43,676 bases of DNA from Pseudomonadota bacterium. Lineage in GTDB: Bacteria; Planctomycetota; UBA8108; UBA1146. The position numbers were made by a program, and so were the translations under genes. Under the pieces are notes generated by a model. That model did no database searches. It was not told the DNA's origin and saw nothing but the letters and a program-made list of their open reading frames with translations. Below, in pieces: positions 1 to 10,290 of the stretch (position 1 is its first letter; each line of letters begins with the position of its first letter). The stretch is from the NCBI GenBank assembly GCA_017859655.1, contig JAFMMO010000005.1, positions 1-43,676 of the forward strand, given 5' to 3'.

Positions 1-749
1 TCCCGGTAGTAGCCCCCGAGATCGGGTCGCTGGCCCCGGGATCTCTTCCGCACCACCCCGCCGCTCCAGGTGCGATCGGGGAAACCCCGGGCCGCGTAGT
101 GCTCCCCCATCGCCCGGTCGTGTCGACCGATCGCGTCCCGGATCCGGTCGTCCCCGGGGTAGCGCCCATCGAACAGGACCCCATCCACGGGGAGCCTCGG
201 CTTCACATCGGGGTGCACCGCGGGCGGTGGCGCCGGCCGGCCGAGGCAGAGACCGAAGAGCGGGAACACTCCGGCCGGGAGGTCGAGGAGGGCGTCCACG
301 GCGGGGAGGTCGTTCCTCAAGCCGCCGATGTAGCAGATCCCCATCCCCTCCGACTCCGCGGCGAGGGCGAGGTTCTGCGCGAAGAGGGAGGCATCGATGA
401 CGGCGACGAGGAAGCTCTCGAGGTTCTCGACGCAGGGGGTCCCGGCATCGCGCGCCAGGATCCAGTGTCGGCGGGTGTCCGCGCAGACGATGAGGAACGC
501 CCCCGCGCTCCGGACCTGGGGCTGTCCCCCCGCGAGCCGGGCGAGCTCGGCTCTCTCCCCGGGGTCCCTCACCCGGATGGCGCAGTAGGCCTGAACATGA
601 CTCGAGGTGGATGCGGACTGCCCGGCGCGAACCCAGCGGGCGAGCTGATCGTCCGAGACGATGTCGTCGGCGAAATCACGGATGGACCGGTGAGACAGGA
701 TGTTTTCGAGCGGGTCGGGGGAGTCGCCGTGCGAGGAGACAGCACTCAT
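1..749 (-). CDS. NfsA/FRP-like NAD(P)H nitroreductase (C-terminus truncated by window edge)
   Basis: Hand translation of the minus strand from ATG at 749: MSAVSSHGDSPDPLENILSHRSIRDFADDIVSDDQLARWVRAGQSASTSSHVQAY...FAQNLALAAESEGMGICYIGGLRNDLPAV...LFGLCLGRPA; nitroreductase hallmarks (HRSIRDF, GMGICYIGG, GLCLG). Missing from the ORF track because it runs off the left edge. Confidence 0.88.
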   Translation of the reverse strand, partial: MSAVSSHGDSPDPLENILSHRSIRDFADDIVSDDQLARWVRAGQSASTSSHVQAYCAIRVRDPGERAELARLAGGQPQVRSAGAFLIVCADTRRHWILARDAGTPCVENLESFLVAVIDASLFAQNLALAAESEGMGICYIGGLRNDLPAVDALLDLPAGVFPLFGLCLGRPAPPPAVHPDVKPRLPVDGVLFDGRYPGDDRIRDAIGRHDRAMGEHYAARGFPDRTWSGGVVRKRSRGQRPDLGGYYR

Positions 750-1062
750 CGGAGGTCCTTCCGCCTGGGTCGGGTCGCACCGGACGCGTCGGATCGTTCG
801 ATCTTCAACCGATCGTGATCATACGCATGGCAGGTGCGTCATCGGAGCGAGGTTGGTCGATTGACGAGGCCGCTTCCGGGTGTACTCTGGATTCAGCCCG
901 GGGACCTCCCCGAGCGGGGTCGGGCCATCGGCCCTCGACCGCGCTCCTGTGGCAGGTGTGACAGTTGAGTCCACCCGGCCCGCGGCGCCTTCGAAGCACG
1001 CGATCAGGACGCACGAGGAGCGGATCCCCGATATCCACCCGCCGCAGGGAGCTCGATCGATG

Positions 1063-1107
1063 GTCGGCCCAGTTCCGGTCGGTCCAGTGCCGATCGGTCC
1101 AGTGCGA
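1063..1107. repeat. Three tandem imperfect 15-bp repeats
   Basis: GTCGGCCCAGTTCCG / GTCGGTCCAGTGCCG / ATCGGTCCAGTGCGA read directly, ending about 50 bp upstream of the probable ATG at 1158. Confidence 0.7.
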
Positions 1108-1157
1108 TGCCGCACCCCCCAGGGATCGAGCCGGGCCGTGAAACGGGAGCTCTATCG

Positions 1158-3041
1158 ATGCCATTTCGTCGTGTGCACACTCTCTCCCCGCTGGGCGCAC
1201 TCCTCCTCGCCATCTGTCTGCTCCTCCCGACCGTCGACGCCCAGGTCCTCTTCGTGGACGAGGCGGCAGCCCGGGGATACTCGGTCGTCATTCCGAGCGG
1301 GGGCTTCGGCTGCGGCGTGGCGATGGAGGATCTCGACGGGGACGGTGACCTCGATCTGGTCCAGACGATGGCCTCGAACGACGCAGTCCGATTCTATGAG
1401 AACCTCGGCACCGGCTTCTTCGTCGAGCGCATGTCCGGCATCGACCCCAACCAGCTCCTGGGGTTCCGCGGGGTCTCCGTCTGCGATTACGACGGGGACG
1501 GCCTGCGAGACATCCACCTGACCGCGAACCTCGGACCCAACAAGCTCCTGCACAACGACGGCGGCTTCCTCTTCAGCGATGTCACCGGAGCCGCCGGGGT
1601 CGGCGACACCGGAAACACGATGTCGAGCACCTGGGGGGACGTGGACAACGACGGAGCCCCCGACCTGTATGTCGTGAACTTCGACGGCACGATCGGCGGG
1701 GGCGGCATCGCCAACGAGCTCTACCGCAATCAGGGGGACGGCACCTTCCTCCCGATCGGCTCCTCCCTCGGGATCGACGACCCGAAGACGGGGTTTCAGG
1801 CGGTGTTCTTCGACCCCGATCTGGATGGGGATGTCGACCTCTATGTCTCGAACGACCGAGGTCAGTTCAATCCTTCCTGGTTCCACAACGAGTTCTGGCG
1901 GAACGACGGGGACGCCTTCACCCCCATGGACGACTCCGGCGCGGAGATCGCCATCGACTCGATGGGGGTCGGGGTGGGAGACTTCGACCGGAACGGTCTC
2001 CTCGACCTCGTCTGCACGAACTCCACCCCCGGGCTCACGGAGGTCCTCCTCGCGGAGGGGGACGGCACCACCTTCTCGAGCGGAACCCTCGCGAGCGGCG
2101 TGGGCTCCCCGAACATCGGGTGGGCGGTCGAGTTCCTCGACTGCGACCAGGATGGGCACCTCGAGCTCTACGTGGTGAACAGCAACGAGCTGAACCACCT
2201 CTGGTACGGCCCGAACTTCCCGTGCACGGACATCGCGCTCTCGGCGGGTGTGCAGGACCCCGGATACTCCGCGCTGCCCGCGTGGACCTTCAACGCCGCC
2301 TCCGGAGATGTCGACGGAGACGGGGACCTCGACCTCATCTCGATCAGCACCAACCAGCCGGCGACCCTCTACATCAACCAGACGCCGGCGATCGGAAACT
2401 GGCTGATCGTCGACCTCGTCGGGACCGGACTGAACCGGGATGCGATCGGCGCGACCATCCTCGTGGACACCGCGGGAGAGACGCAGATCCGACAGGTGCG
2501 CGCGGGCTCCGGCTTCCGCTCGAGCAGCCCGCTCCGACAGCACTTCGGGATCGGCGCGGCGGGGATCGTCGACCGGGTGCGGATCCTCTGGCCGGGCGGC
2601 GACCTGACGATGCTCACCGGGGTCGCGGCGAACCAGCGGATCGAGGTCGATCGCAGCACGCAGCAGGTCGAGACCGACTGTGACGGAAACCTCTGGCCGG
2701 ATGACCTCGAGCTCCAGCTCGACCCGGGTCTCGACGGCGACCTCGACGGCATCCTCGATGCCTGTCAGCCGAGATTCGTCCGGGGTGACGCCACCGCGGA
2801 CGGGGTCCTGAACATCGCGGACCCGATCAACCTGCTCGACTATCTCTTCGGACTCAACGGTACCGAGTGCGAGCAGAGCCTCGACGCGAACGACGACCTC
2901 GGGATCGACATCGCAGATGCGATCTACCTCCTCGGACACCTCTTCGCCGGCGGCCCACCCCCGTCCGCGCCCTATCCGCTCTGCGGAACGGGATCGAGCA
3001 GCCCGAGCGCGCTCCCCTGCGCGACGACCGCCTGCCCCTGA
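1158..3041 (+). CDS. Secreted FG-GAP/VCBS repeat protein with ASPIC/UnbV-like region and C-terminal dockerin-like tail
   Basis: Signal peptide (LSPLGALLLAICLLLPTVDAQ); repeated DxDGDGDxDL motifs; RQHFGIGAAGIVDRVRILWPGG is ASPIC/UnbV-like; C-terminal RGDATADGVLNIADPINLLDYLFG...DANDDLGIDIADAIYLLGHLF. Confidence 0.88.
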   Translation: MPFRRVHTLSPLGALLLAICLLLPTVDAQVLFVDEAAARGYSVVIPSGGFGCGVAMEDLDGDGDLDLVQTMASNDAVRFYENLGTGFFVERMSGIDPNQLLGFRGVSVCDYDGDGLRDIHLTANLGPNKLLHNDGGFLFSDVTGAAGVGDTGNTMSSTWGDVDNDGAPDLYVVNFDGTIGGGGIANELYRNQGDGTFLPIGSSLGIDDPKTGFQAVFFDPDLDGDVDLYVSNDRGQFNPSWFHNEFWRNDGDAFTPMDDSGAEIAIDSMGVGVGDFDRNGLLDLVCTNSTPGLTEVLLAEGDGTTFSSGTLASGVGSPNIGWAVEFLDCDQDGHLELYVVNSNELNHLWYGPNFPCTDIALSAGVQDPGYSALPAWTFNAASGDVDGDGDLDLISISTNQPATLYINQTPAIGNWLIVDLVGTGLNRDAIGATILVDTAGETQIRQVRAGSGFRSSSPLRQHFGIGAAGIVDRVRILWPGGDLTMLTGVAANQRIEVDRSTQQVETDCDGNLWPDDLELQLDPGLDGDLDGILDACQPRFVRGDATADGVLNIADPINLLDYLFGLNGTECEQSLDANDDLGIDIADAIYLLGHLFAGGPPPSAPYPLCGTGSSSPSALPCATTACP

Positions 3042-3092
3042 AGCTCGCCCCGCTCGCCGGTTCGTCACCGACCGGGATCGGGATGATGAGAA

Positions 3093-3131
3093 GGAGCCCC
3101 GACCGGATGCTCGGCATCCGGTCGGGGCTCC
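3093..3131. terminator. Bidirectional intrinsic terminator-like hairpin
   Basis: GGAGCCCCGACCGGATGC-TCG-GCATCCGGTCGGGGCTCC, perfect 18-bp stem with 3-nt loop, between convergent genes; weak T-tract. Confidence 0.8.
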
Positions 3132-3162
3132 CTGCTTTCCGCGGGCTTCCTTCGCGGCCTGG

Positions 3163-4569
3163 TCAGGCCGAGTCCTTCTGCTCCGGCGGAGGCTTCGGAG
3201 ACTTCTTCTTCCGGGCGGCCGGGGCGAGAGGCTTCGGCTCGGAGACCTGGATCGCCGAGGGGCGCTCATCCGGCGGGAGATCGAGGTGGCGGACCATCTC
3301 CTCCGTCACCACATACTGACGGATGTCCTTCGCCTCCGGCATCTCGAAGAGTACATCGCGCATAAGGGCCTCGATGATCGAGCGAAGGCCCCGCGCACCC
3401 GTACCCCGCTCCCGCGCCCGGCGGGCGATCTGGACGAGGGCGGCCTCGGTGAACTCGAGCTTCTTCCCGTCCATCTTGAAGAACTCCTGGTACTGCTTCA
3501 CCAGGGCGTTCCGGGGCTCGGAGAGCACCCGGACCATCTCCTCGTCGGAGAGGGGACCGAGCGCGGTGAGGACGGGGAGTCGACCGATGAACTCCGGGAT
3601 CATCCCGTACTTGAGGAGGTCTCCGACCTCAACCTGGCGGAGGAGCTCGGAGCGACGCAGGGGATCGTCCGGGTCGTACTGCTCCGCCTCCGGCGCGGCG
3701 TCGGAGCGGAAGCCGACGCGCTTGCGGTTCAGGCGCTCGGCGATGATGTCCTCGAGGCCGTTGAACGCCCCGCCGCAGATGAACAGGATGTTCCTGGTGT
3801 TCATCTGGATGAACTGCTGCTCGGGATGCTTCCGCCCGCCCTGGGGCGGGATGTTGGCGACGGTCCCCTCGAGCATCTTCAGGAGGGCCTGCTGGACCCC
3901 CTCGCCCGAGACATCGCGGGTGATCGAGACGTTCTGCGTCGCCTTGCCGATCTTGTCGATCTCATCGATGAACACGATGCCGACCTCGGCCTTCGCCAGG
4001 TCGAAGTCCGCGGCCATCAGCAGCTTCAGCAGCAGGTTCTCGACATCCTCCCCCACGTATCCCGCCTCGGTGAGGGTCGTCGCATCCCCGATGGCGAAGG
4101 GGACATCGAGGCTCCGGGCGAGGGTGCGGGCGAGGAGGGTCTTGCCGGAGCCGGTCGGCCCGACGAGCAGGATGTTGGACTTGTCGATCTCCACATCGTC
4201 CGCGCCCGCCTTCGCCTGGTACTGGAGCCGGCGGTAGTGCATGTGAACGGCGACCGAGAGGGTGCGCTTGGCCTCCTCCTGACCGATCACGTAGCGGTTG
4301 ACCTCGTCGTAGAGGGCGCGGGGGGACGGGATGTCCCGGGGGAAGATGGAGTCGCCATCGGGGGTCTCGCCCCGCAGCGCCTCATCCTCGGTGATGATGG
4401 AGTAGCAGAGCTCGATGCACTCGTTGCAGATGTAGATCCCCGGCGGTCCGGCGATCAGTCGCGCCACATCCCGGGCGCTCTTGCCGCAGAAGACGCAGCG
4501 CTCGACCCGGCGGTTGCCGCCGGTCCCTCTCTGGCTCAAATCCCCTCCACTCAGCGACTCCACCCCCAT
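3163..4569 (-). CDS. clpX: ATP-dependent Clp protease ATP-binding subunit ClpX
   Basis: N-terminal zinc finger ([31 protein letters not shown]), Walker A GPTGSGKT, Walker [20 protein letters not shown]. Exact start uncertain. Confidence 0.98.
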   Translation of the reverse strand: MGVESLSGGDLSQRGTGGNRRVERCVFCGKSARDVARLIAGPPGIYICNECIELCYSIITEDEALRGETPDGDSIFPRDIPSPRALYDEVNRYVIGQEEAKRTLSVAVHMHYRRLQYQAKAGADDVEIDKSNILLVGPTGSGKTLLARTLARSLDVPFAIGDATTLTEAGYVGEDVENLLLKLLMAADFDLAKAEVGIVFIDEIDKIGKATQNVSITRDVSGEGVQQALLKMLEGTVANIPPQGGRKHPEQQFIQMNTRNILFICGGAFNGLEDIIAERLNRKRVGFRSDAAPEAEQYDPDDPLRRSELLRQVEVGDLLKYGMIPEFIGRLPVLTALGPLSDEEMVRVLSEPRNALVKQYQEFFKMDGKKLEFTEAALVQIARRARERGTGARGLRSIIEALMRDVLFEMPEAKDIRQYVVTEEMVRHLDLPPDERPSAIQVSEPKPLAPAARKKKSPKPPPEQKDSA

Positions 4570-4581
4570 GAGGGTGAAGGT

Positions 4582-4614
4582 GCGGAGGCGGACCCGGTCC
4601 GGGCCCGCCTCCGC
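4582..4614. terminator. Intercistronic hairpin between clpP and clpX
   Basis: GCGGAGGCGGACCCGG / CCGGGCCCGCCTCCGC: 16-nt arms with one mismatch. Confidence 0.5.
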
Positions 4615-4621
4615 CGACCGA

Positions 4622-5275
4622 TCAGCTCTCGACCGGCCTGATCTGCTCGATCACCTGATCGACGAGGCCGTACTCCTTGGCCTCCATGGCGGACATGAAG
4701 AAGTCCCAGTGGGAGTCCTGCTCGATCCGGTCCGCGGACTTCTGGGTGTGGTTCCCCAGGATCTCGCAGAGGACCTCCTTGTTGCGGGTGATCTCCTGCG
4801 CCTGGATCTCGATGTCCTTCGCGGTTCCCTGCGCGCCACCCCACGGCTGGTGGATCATGATGCGCGAGTGCGGGAGCGCGTAGCGCTTGCCCGGGGTCCC
4901 CGCGGCGAGGAGGACCGCACCCATCGAGGAGGCCTGACCGACGCAGAAGGTGGCGATGTCGCACTGCACGAACTGCATCGTGTCGTAGATCGCCAGACCC
5001 GCGGTGACCGACCCCCCGGGGGAGTTGACGTAGATGTTGATGTCCTGGTTCCGGTTGTCGGAGACCAGGAACAGCAGCTGCGCGATCACGAGGTTCGCCG
5101 TGTGATCGTGGATCGCATCCCCGATGAAGATGATCCGGTCCTTCAGAAGTCGAGAGAAGATGTCGTAGCTGCGCTCGCCACGACCCGTCCTCTCGATCAC
5201 GAAAGGAACGAGGCTCGACTCGATGTCCCGAATGTCTTCCATTCCCCGGATCGTATCCATGGTGCTCCTGCTCAA
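4622..5275 (-). CDS. clpP: ATP-dependent Clp protease proteolytic subunit ClpP
   Basis: [35 protein letters not shown] (Ser), [13 protein letters not shown] (His); start may be internal (MDTIRGME). Confidence 0.98.
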   Translation of the reverse strand: MSRSTMDTIRGMEDIRDIESSLVPFVIERTGRGERSYDIFSRLLKDRIIFIGDAIHDHTANLVIAQLLFLVSDNRNQDINIYVNSPGGSVTAGLAIYDTMQFVQCDIATFCVGQASSMGAVLLAAGTPGKRYALPHSRIMIHQPWGGAQGTAKDIEIQAQEITRNKEVLCEILGNHTQKSADRIEQDSHWDFFMSAMEAKEYGLVDQVIEQIRPVES

Positions 5276-5310
5276 CGGAGCGAGCGTCCGGATCTCTCCG
5301 GCCCTCGCAC

Positions 5311-6702
5311 TCAGTCCTGATCCCCGTCCGCTTCCTCGGAGGCAGTCTCCTCGGCGCCGGCGGGCTGGTTGACCTTGGCCTTCTTGCGGATGACGGCGCG
5401 CACCTTCTCGCGGCGAATGCCGCCGCGGAGCTCGTCGAGCATCCCGTTCTCGCGGTACTCCTCCGCGACCTCCTGAGGCTGCCTTCCGGTGGTCATGGCG
5501 ATCGCCGTGAGCCGCCTCGCTACCTCATCTTCGGTCACGAAGACCTGCTCCTTGTCCGCAATCGCATCAAGAACGAAGTATCGGGTCAGTTCGGCCCGCG
5601 ACTCCTTCTCGAACTCCGCGCGATTCGCGGCGACCTCGGCCTCGGTCTCGTCCTTGTCCTTCCCCTCCCGCATCATGCGGAAACGGGCCGACATGGAGAG
5701 CTCCTCGGTACGACGCTCGAGGATGGAGGGCGGGAACTCGAGCTCCATCGACTCCAGCATGGCGTCGACCAGCTCGCTCTCCTGCCGCGTCTCCTCCTCG
5801 ATCCGGCGGCGGTTCTCGAGGCTCTTCTCGATCTCCGACCGCAGGGCGTCCTCGCTCTCGACCCCGAGCTGACCGAGGGTCTCCTCGTTCAGCTCCGGCT
5901 TCACGGCCCGCTTCGCCTCCAGGAACCGGATGCGGAGGGTGACCGAGTGTCCCTGGACCGCCTCGACCGGGAAGTCCTCGGGAGCGTCGATCGCGAATTC
6001 GCGCGTCTCCTCCGCGGAGGCGCCGATGAGGGCTTCTCCGAGGCCGGGGACTTCGATGTTATCGACGCTGTCGAGCCCGATCTTCAGGTGCACCTCGTCG
6101 CGATCGAAGACGGAGTTCCCCTCACTGTCCACGATCGAGACATGGCACACGGCGAAATCGTCGTTCTGCTGCTCTCCGACCGCGATCGGCTCGAGACGGG
6201 TCTGCTGCTCGAGGATCGCGTCGATCTCCGCGGTCACCTCCTCCGCCGTGACGGCGACCGGCTGCGCATCGATCTCCAGCCCCTTGTACTCGGGGAGGTC
6301 GAACTCGGGGGCGAGCTCGACGGCCGCCTCGTAGGAGAGGGTGCCCCCCTCCTCGTACTCGATGTTCTCGAAGGAGGGGCGTCCGAGGACCTTGAGCTCC
6401 CGCTCCTCGATCGCGTCGAAGAAGGAGCTGTTCACCATCTCCTCCTTCACGTCCTCCGCGATCTTCGAGCCGAAGCGGCCCTTGATGATCGACAGGGGCA
6501 CCTTCCCCTTGCGGAAGCCGGGGAGCTGGATCGTCCCGCGAAGCTGGCGGTAGTTGGAGTCGAGCTCATCGCTCATCCGCTCGGCGGAGACCACGAACTT
6601 CATGCGCTTGCGGCAGGGGCCATCGTCGTTGATCTCGATCGAGACGCCGGCCGCCTGCTCGGTGCCGGGGGTCTCGGTGCCCGTGGGGGTCTCGTCGGAC
6701 AT
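5311..6702 (-). CDS. tig: Trigger factor
   Basis: Ribosome-binding signature ([13 protein letters not shown]), PPIase-like and C-terminal helical regions; upstream of clpP-clpX. Confidence 0.95.
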   Translation of the reverse strand: MSDETPTGTETPGTEQAAGVSIEINDDGPCRKRMKFVVSAERMSDELDSNYRQLRGTIQLPGFRKGKVPLSIIKGRFGSKIAEDVKEEMVNSSFFDAIEERELKVLGRPSFENIEYEEGGTLSYEAAVELAPEFDLPEYKGLEIDAQPVAVTAEEVTAEIDAILEQQTRLEPIAVGEQQNDDFAVCHVSIVDSEGNSVFDRDEVHLKIGLDSVDNIEVPGLGEALIGASAEETREFAIDAPEDFPVEAVQGHSVTLRIRFLEAKRAVKPELNEETLGQLGVESEDALRSEIEKSLENRRRIEEETRQESELVDAMLESMELEFPPSILERRTEELSMSARFRMMREGKDKDETEAEVAANRAEFEKESRAELTRYFVLDAIADKEQVFVTEDEVARRLTAIAMTTGRQPQEVAEEYRENGMLDELRGGIRREKVRAVIRKKAKVNQPAGAEETASEEADGDQD

Positions 6703-6838
6703 GGTGCTCCTTCATCGGTGACGGCCCCGCCCCGGATGGCCGGGCGGACCGCGATCTCGGCGTCCCATCGGACTGGATCCGTGGGTCAGGGTCCACCCCG
6801 GCTCCGGGAATCGGAGGGGAGGGGTCCCGAATCTAGTA

Positions 6839-6867
6839 ACTCTAGATGCTGCCGATGGTTCACTCAA
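6839..6867 (-). promoter_or_regulatory. Candidate sigma70-type promoter for tig
   Basis: Minus strand TTGAGT (6867-6862), 17-nt spacer, TAGAGT (6844-6839). The -10 lies inside the inverted repeat ATCTAG-N5-CTAGAT (6831-6847). Confidence 0.5.
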
Positions 6868-6926
6868 GTCGTCCTGGGGACGAATCGAGGGAAACGGAGG
6901 GAGGCGGAGGGGCTCGGGAATGAGAG

Positions 6927-6969
6927 CCGGCCCGGCTCCGTGACGGATTCCGTCGCAGAGCCGGGCCGG
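6927..6969. terminator. Hairpin downstream of tRNA-Gly
   Basis: CCGGCCCGGCTC (6927-6938) pairs perfectly with GAGCCGGGCCGG (6958-6969). Confidence 0.55.
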
Positions 6970-6974
6970 AAAAA

Positions 6975-7049
6975 TGGAGCGGGTGATGGGAGTCGAACCC
7001 ACGACAATCACGTTGGCAACGTGATGCTCTACCACTGAGCTACACCCGC
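6975..7049 (-). tRNA. tRNA-Gly(GCC), CCA encoded
   Basis: GCGGGTGTAGCTCAGTGGTAGAGCATCACGTTGCCAACGTGATTGTCGTGGGTTCGACTCCCATCACCCGCTCCA; full cloverleaf, anticodon GCC. Confidence 0.98.
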
Positions 7050-7201
7050 TCGGACCGTCGGTCGCCGCGGACCGCGGAAGGTCTCGACCGACGTCGCGGC
7101 GGTTCACCGCGGACCCCCGAGTCGAGCTAACTAGAGTGCCCCGCACCGGCGAGATCGTCAAGCGACGAAACGGAAGTTCCAACGGAGTCCGAGCTTGGGC
7201 C

Positions 7202-7738
7202 TCAGATGAAGTCCGCCTTGCGGAACAGGCTCTCGAGGATCAGCCCCGCCTCCGCCAGCTTCTCCTCCGCGCCCTCCTGCCGATCGACGATCACCAGAGC
7301 CCCGACCACCCGGGCGCCGGTCTCCTCCGCCACCACCTGGGCGGACTGGAGGAGGGAGCCCCCGCTGGTCGCGACATCGTCGACGATGAAGACCCGGTCT
7401 CCCTCGTTGAGGGGAGGACCCTCGATCCGACGGCCCATGCCGTGCCCCTTCGCCTCCTTGCGCGTGAAGAAGGTCCGCAGCGGGGAGCCTGCCTCGTGGG
7501 AGGCGAGCCCGATCCCCGCGACGATCGGGTCCGCGCCCGAAGTCGGGCCCCCGACCGCCTCGCAGCGCCCGGCGAGCCGCTCGAAGGAGAGGCGGGAGAC
7601 GAGGGAGAGCCCCCGTGGGTCGAGGGTGACGAGTCGCCCGTCGAAGTAGAAATCGGTGGTCCGGCCCGAGGCGAGGGTGATCGCTCCGGTCTGAATCGTC
7701 TCGGAGAGCATGGCCTGCAGATCTTCGCGGTCGCTCAT
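7202..7738 (-). CDS. pyrE: Orotate phosphoribosyltransferase
   Basis: FYFDGRLVTLDPRG; PRPP-binding loop VFIVDDVATSGGSLL; RKEAKGHG. Start ATG at 7738. Confidence 0.94.
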   Translation of the reverse strand: MSDREDLQAMLSETIQTGAITLASGRTTDFYFDGRLVTLDPRGLSLVSRLSFERLAGRCEAVGGPTSGADPIVAGIGLASHEAGSPLRTFFTRKEAKGHGMGRRIEGPPLNEGDRVFIVDDVATSGGSLLQSAQVVAEETGARVVGALVIVDRQEGAEEKLAEAGLILESLFRKADFI

Positions 7739-7838
7739 CGTTCCTCCGGGGGTTGCGGGGGTCGCGGCCCCCGCGGGGAGGGGGCGCAGGAGGGGTTGTA
7801 CCAAGGAAACCGGGGGTCCGCTCCCGATCCGGGAGGAT

Positions 7839-8990
7839 CTAGTCCTTGTCCGGAATCCGGGCGTCGAGCTCCTCGAGCTTCAGGCGGACGGAGACGATGA
7901 AGGGGGACTCCCCCGCCTCCCAATGCCCGTAGGTGGTCGTCACGAAGGTCCCATCCGGGAGCAGCTCCAGCCCGGGGTAGGCACAGTCCCACCGATGGTG
8001 ATTGTCCATCAGGCGCACGCGGTACTGGCCCTCCTTCCCTGCGATGATGTCCTCGAAGCGACCCACCCAGGCGACCCAGTCCCCCTGGGTCGAGGAGGCG
8101 CGGGTGGTGTCCCGGAAGGTGATGAAGAGGCGTCCGTCCGGGGCGTAGCGCGCGGTGTGCCGATCTCCGGTCAGAGCCGCGGGGAGCTCGCGCGGCTCGC
8201 TCCAGGTCCGACCCTCATCCTCGGAGAGGATGATGAACGAGTTGCGGGTCCGGCTGTTCTCGCGCAGAAGCGCCGCGAGGACCCGCCCGTCGGGGGAGCG
8301 GAGGATTCCGGGCTCGCAGAGCAGATGGGGCGAGGACTCGTGGATCATCGTCGGCTCCTGCCAGGTGATCCCCCCGTCGGCGGAGATCGTCTGGTAGAGC
8401 CGGAAGCTCGCCGGGCGGCGCACCGAGCCCTCCTCGGCGAAGAAGCGCCCATCGTCATGGAACATCGCGAGGTGCCTGCCCCCCGCGATGGGGACCACGC
8501 TCCCCATCACGACGATCCCCCCCCAGTCCCCCACCGCCTCGAGGGGACCCCAGGTGCGTCCGTCATCCTCGGAGATCGCCCGCCGAGCGGGATAGAGACC
8601 GGACCAGAGGACGAGCCGGGCCTTTCCTTCGCGGTCGATCAGCCGATGGATCGTGGGGACCTCTCGACTCGACTCCCAGTTCTCCGGGGTGGGGAGGCGG
8701 TCGCTCCAGGTGAGGCCCCCATCCTCGCTGCGCTTCATGACGATCGCCCCGCGACCGTGTCCCTTCGGGTAGACGCAGAGAAGGGTGCGGCCGTCGGGGA
8801 GGAGGACGGTGGTCGGATGGCCGAGATACTGACCCGGCTCCCGGTCGACGACGACCTGGCGGTCGGTCTCACCGGCGAGGTCAATGAGCGGGATGGTGTA
8901 GCCGGCCGGAAGGGGCTCCGCGGGGGAGGGGGCCTCGGGGGGTTCGTCGCCGGTCAGGAGGAGGGTGGAGAGGAGCAGGAGAAGGGACAT
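7839..8990 (-). CDS. Sialidase/neuraminidase-fold (BNR/Asp-box) secreted protein
   Basis: Signal peptide; Asp-box motifs SEDGGLTW, SADGGITW, SEDEGRTWSEP; arginine-containing strands. Confidence 0.82.
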   Translation of the reverse strand: MSLLLLLSTLLLTGDEPPEAPSPAEPLPAGYTIPLIDLAGETDRQVVVDREPGQYLGHPTTVLLPDGRTLLCVYPKGHGRGAIVMKRSEDGGLTWSDRLPTPENWESSREVPTIHRLIDREGKARLVLWSGLYPARRAISEDDGRTWGPLEAVGDWGGIVVMGSVVPIAGGRHLAMFHDDGRFFAEEGSVRRPASFRLYQTISADGGITWQEPTMIHESSPHLLCEPGILRSPDGRVLAALLRENSRTRNSFIILSEDEGRTWSEPRELPAALTGDRHTARYAPDGRLFITFRDTTRASSTQGDWVAWVGRFEDIIAGKEGQYRVRLMDNHHRWDCAYPGLELLPDGTFVTTTYGHWEAGESPFIVSVRLKLEELDARIPDKD

Positions 8991-9015
8991 GGGAGCCTTC
9001 CTTTGGGGGGAGCGA

Positions 9016-10290
9016 TCAGGCGAGTCGCTTCTCGATCCGGACGATGTTCCCGCGCCCGGTGTACTCGAGCCGATCGGTGCACTTGTGCATCAGCAGGATC
9101 CCGAGGCCACCCCGATTCCCCTGCCGGATGCGCTCCTTCGCCCGCTTGAACGCCTCCTGATTGTCGATCTGCTGCATGTAGTACACATGGTCGAAGCCCT
9201 CCCCCTCATCCTCGATGAGGAAGGTGGCGCGCTTCGGGTCGATGACGCAGGTCACCACGATCCGCTTCTCCGGGTCGAAGCGGTTCCCGTGGGCGGCGGC
9301 GTTCTCGACCCCCTCCTTGAAGGCGGCGTAGAGGGCGGTTCGGTCCTTGTCACCAATGTCGAGCTTCTGCAGGAGTCGATTCCCCAGCTGGAGTCCCTTC
9401 TCCATCGACTCGCGCACCGAGACGAACTCGAACTTGAGCTGCTGGGTGAAGAGGTCCCGATCCTTCGGGACGCGACGGAGCTCGGTCTCCGCGAGGACGA
9501 AGAGCTTCATCAGGTCGAAGGGATCGACGAGGTAGTCGTTCTCCCAGATGCGGAAGTCCCGCTTTCGTCCCACATCGCTCCCCCGGGGATAGAGGACGAT
9601 CACCGAGGTGAGGGGGCTGTCGGAGTCGATCTTGAGACGCTCGAGGAAGCGGTCGATGCCCGGGATCCTGTGGTCCACCACGACGAGGTCCGGCTCCCAC
9701 TCGTCGAGGCGCGAGAGCACGGTCTCGGTGTCGTGGCAGAGGTGGAAGCGCCCCTGGAGCATGGAGATGCGCCGCTGCATGACCCCGGTGAAGGGGCCCT
9801 CGACCGGGACGACCACGACCGCGGAGCCCCGCGCGGCGGCCGGCTCCGACACCATGACGGGGATCTCCCGCGGTGCTCCTGCCTCGGAGCCGTCGAAGGC
9901 GACCGAGGTCGCGGCCCCCTCCCCGCTCTCGATCGCCGCCTCCGCTTCGGCCCGATCCTTCAGGAACGGCACGAGGGAGGTGATCCCGAGGAGATGCATC
10001 GTCAGCCCGACATTCCGGGAGACGCGCACCAGCATCAGCTGCCCTCCCCGCTCGGTGCAGACCCCCTGGAACCGGATGATCGCGGAAATGCCGGTCGAGT
10101 TGATGTACTGGACCCTGCTGAAGTCGAGGACGAGGTGCGCGGCGCCGGCCGTGGCGAGGCTCTCGAGGCTGGACTCGAACTGCTCGTAGCTCGGGGCATC
10201 GATGAAGCCATCGAGCTGGACCAGGGTGTAGGGAAGACCCGCCTCCCCCTCGGTGACGCGCTCCTCGGACTTCACGATCAGCTGGCTCAT
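9016..10290 (-). CDS. STAS domain - pseudo-receiver - HATPase_c (anti-sigma antagonist / anti-sigma kinase-like) fusion protein
   Basis: N-terminal STAS (LVLDFSRVQYINSTGISAIIRFQ), middle receiver-like VVVDHRIPG...VDPFD, C-terminal HATPase N box EGVENAAAHGN, G1 IEDEGEGFD, G2 GGLGILLM. Start ATG at 10290. Confidence 0.85.
   Translation of the reverse strand: MSQLIVKSEERVTEGEAGLPYTLVQLDGFIDAPSYEQFESSLESLATAGAAHLVLDFSRVQYINSTGISAIIRFQGVCTERGGQLMLVRVSRNVGLTMHLLGITSLVPFLKDRAEAEAAIESGEGAATSVAFDGSEAGAPREIPVMVSEPAAARGSAVVVVPVEGPFTGVMQRRISMLQGRFHLCHDTETVLSRLDEWEPDLVVVDHRIPGIDRFLERLKIDSDSPLTSVIVLYPRGSDVGRKRDFRIWENDYLVDPFDLMKLFVLAETELRRVPKDRDLFTQQLKFEFVSVRESMEKGLQLGNRLLQKLDIGDKDRTALYAAFKEGVENAAAHGNRFDPEKRIVVTCVIDPKRATFLIEDEGEGFDHVYYMQQIDNQEAFKRAKERIRQGNRGGLGILLMHKCTDRLEYTGRGNIVRIEKRLA

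Noticed and set aside
1152-3269. 705-aa minus-strand ORF opposite the FG-GAP protein
   Set aside because: Antisense shadow ORF typical of high-GC DNA; low-complexity composition, while the plus strand has clear domain motifs.
2917-4641. 574-aa plus-strand ORF over clpX, and similar long ORFs opposite gyrA, gyrB, pyrE, HyuA and others
   Set aside because: All lie antisense to confidently identified housekeeping genes and lack family motifs.
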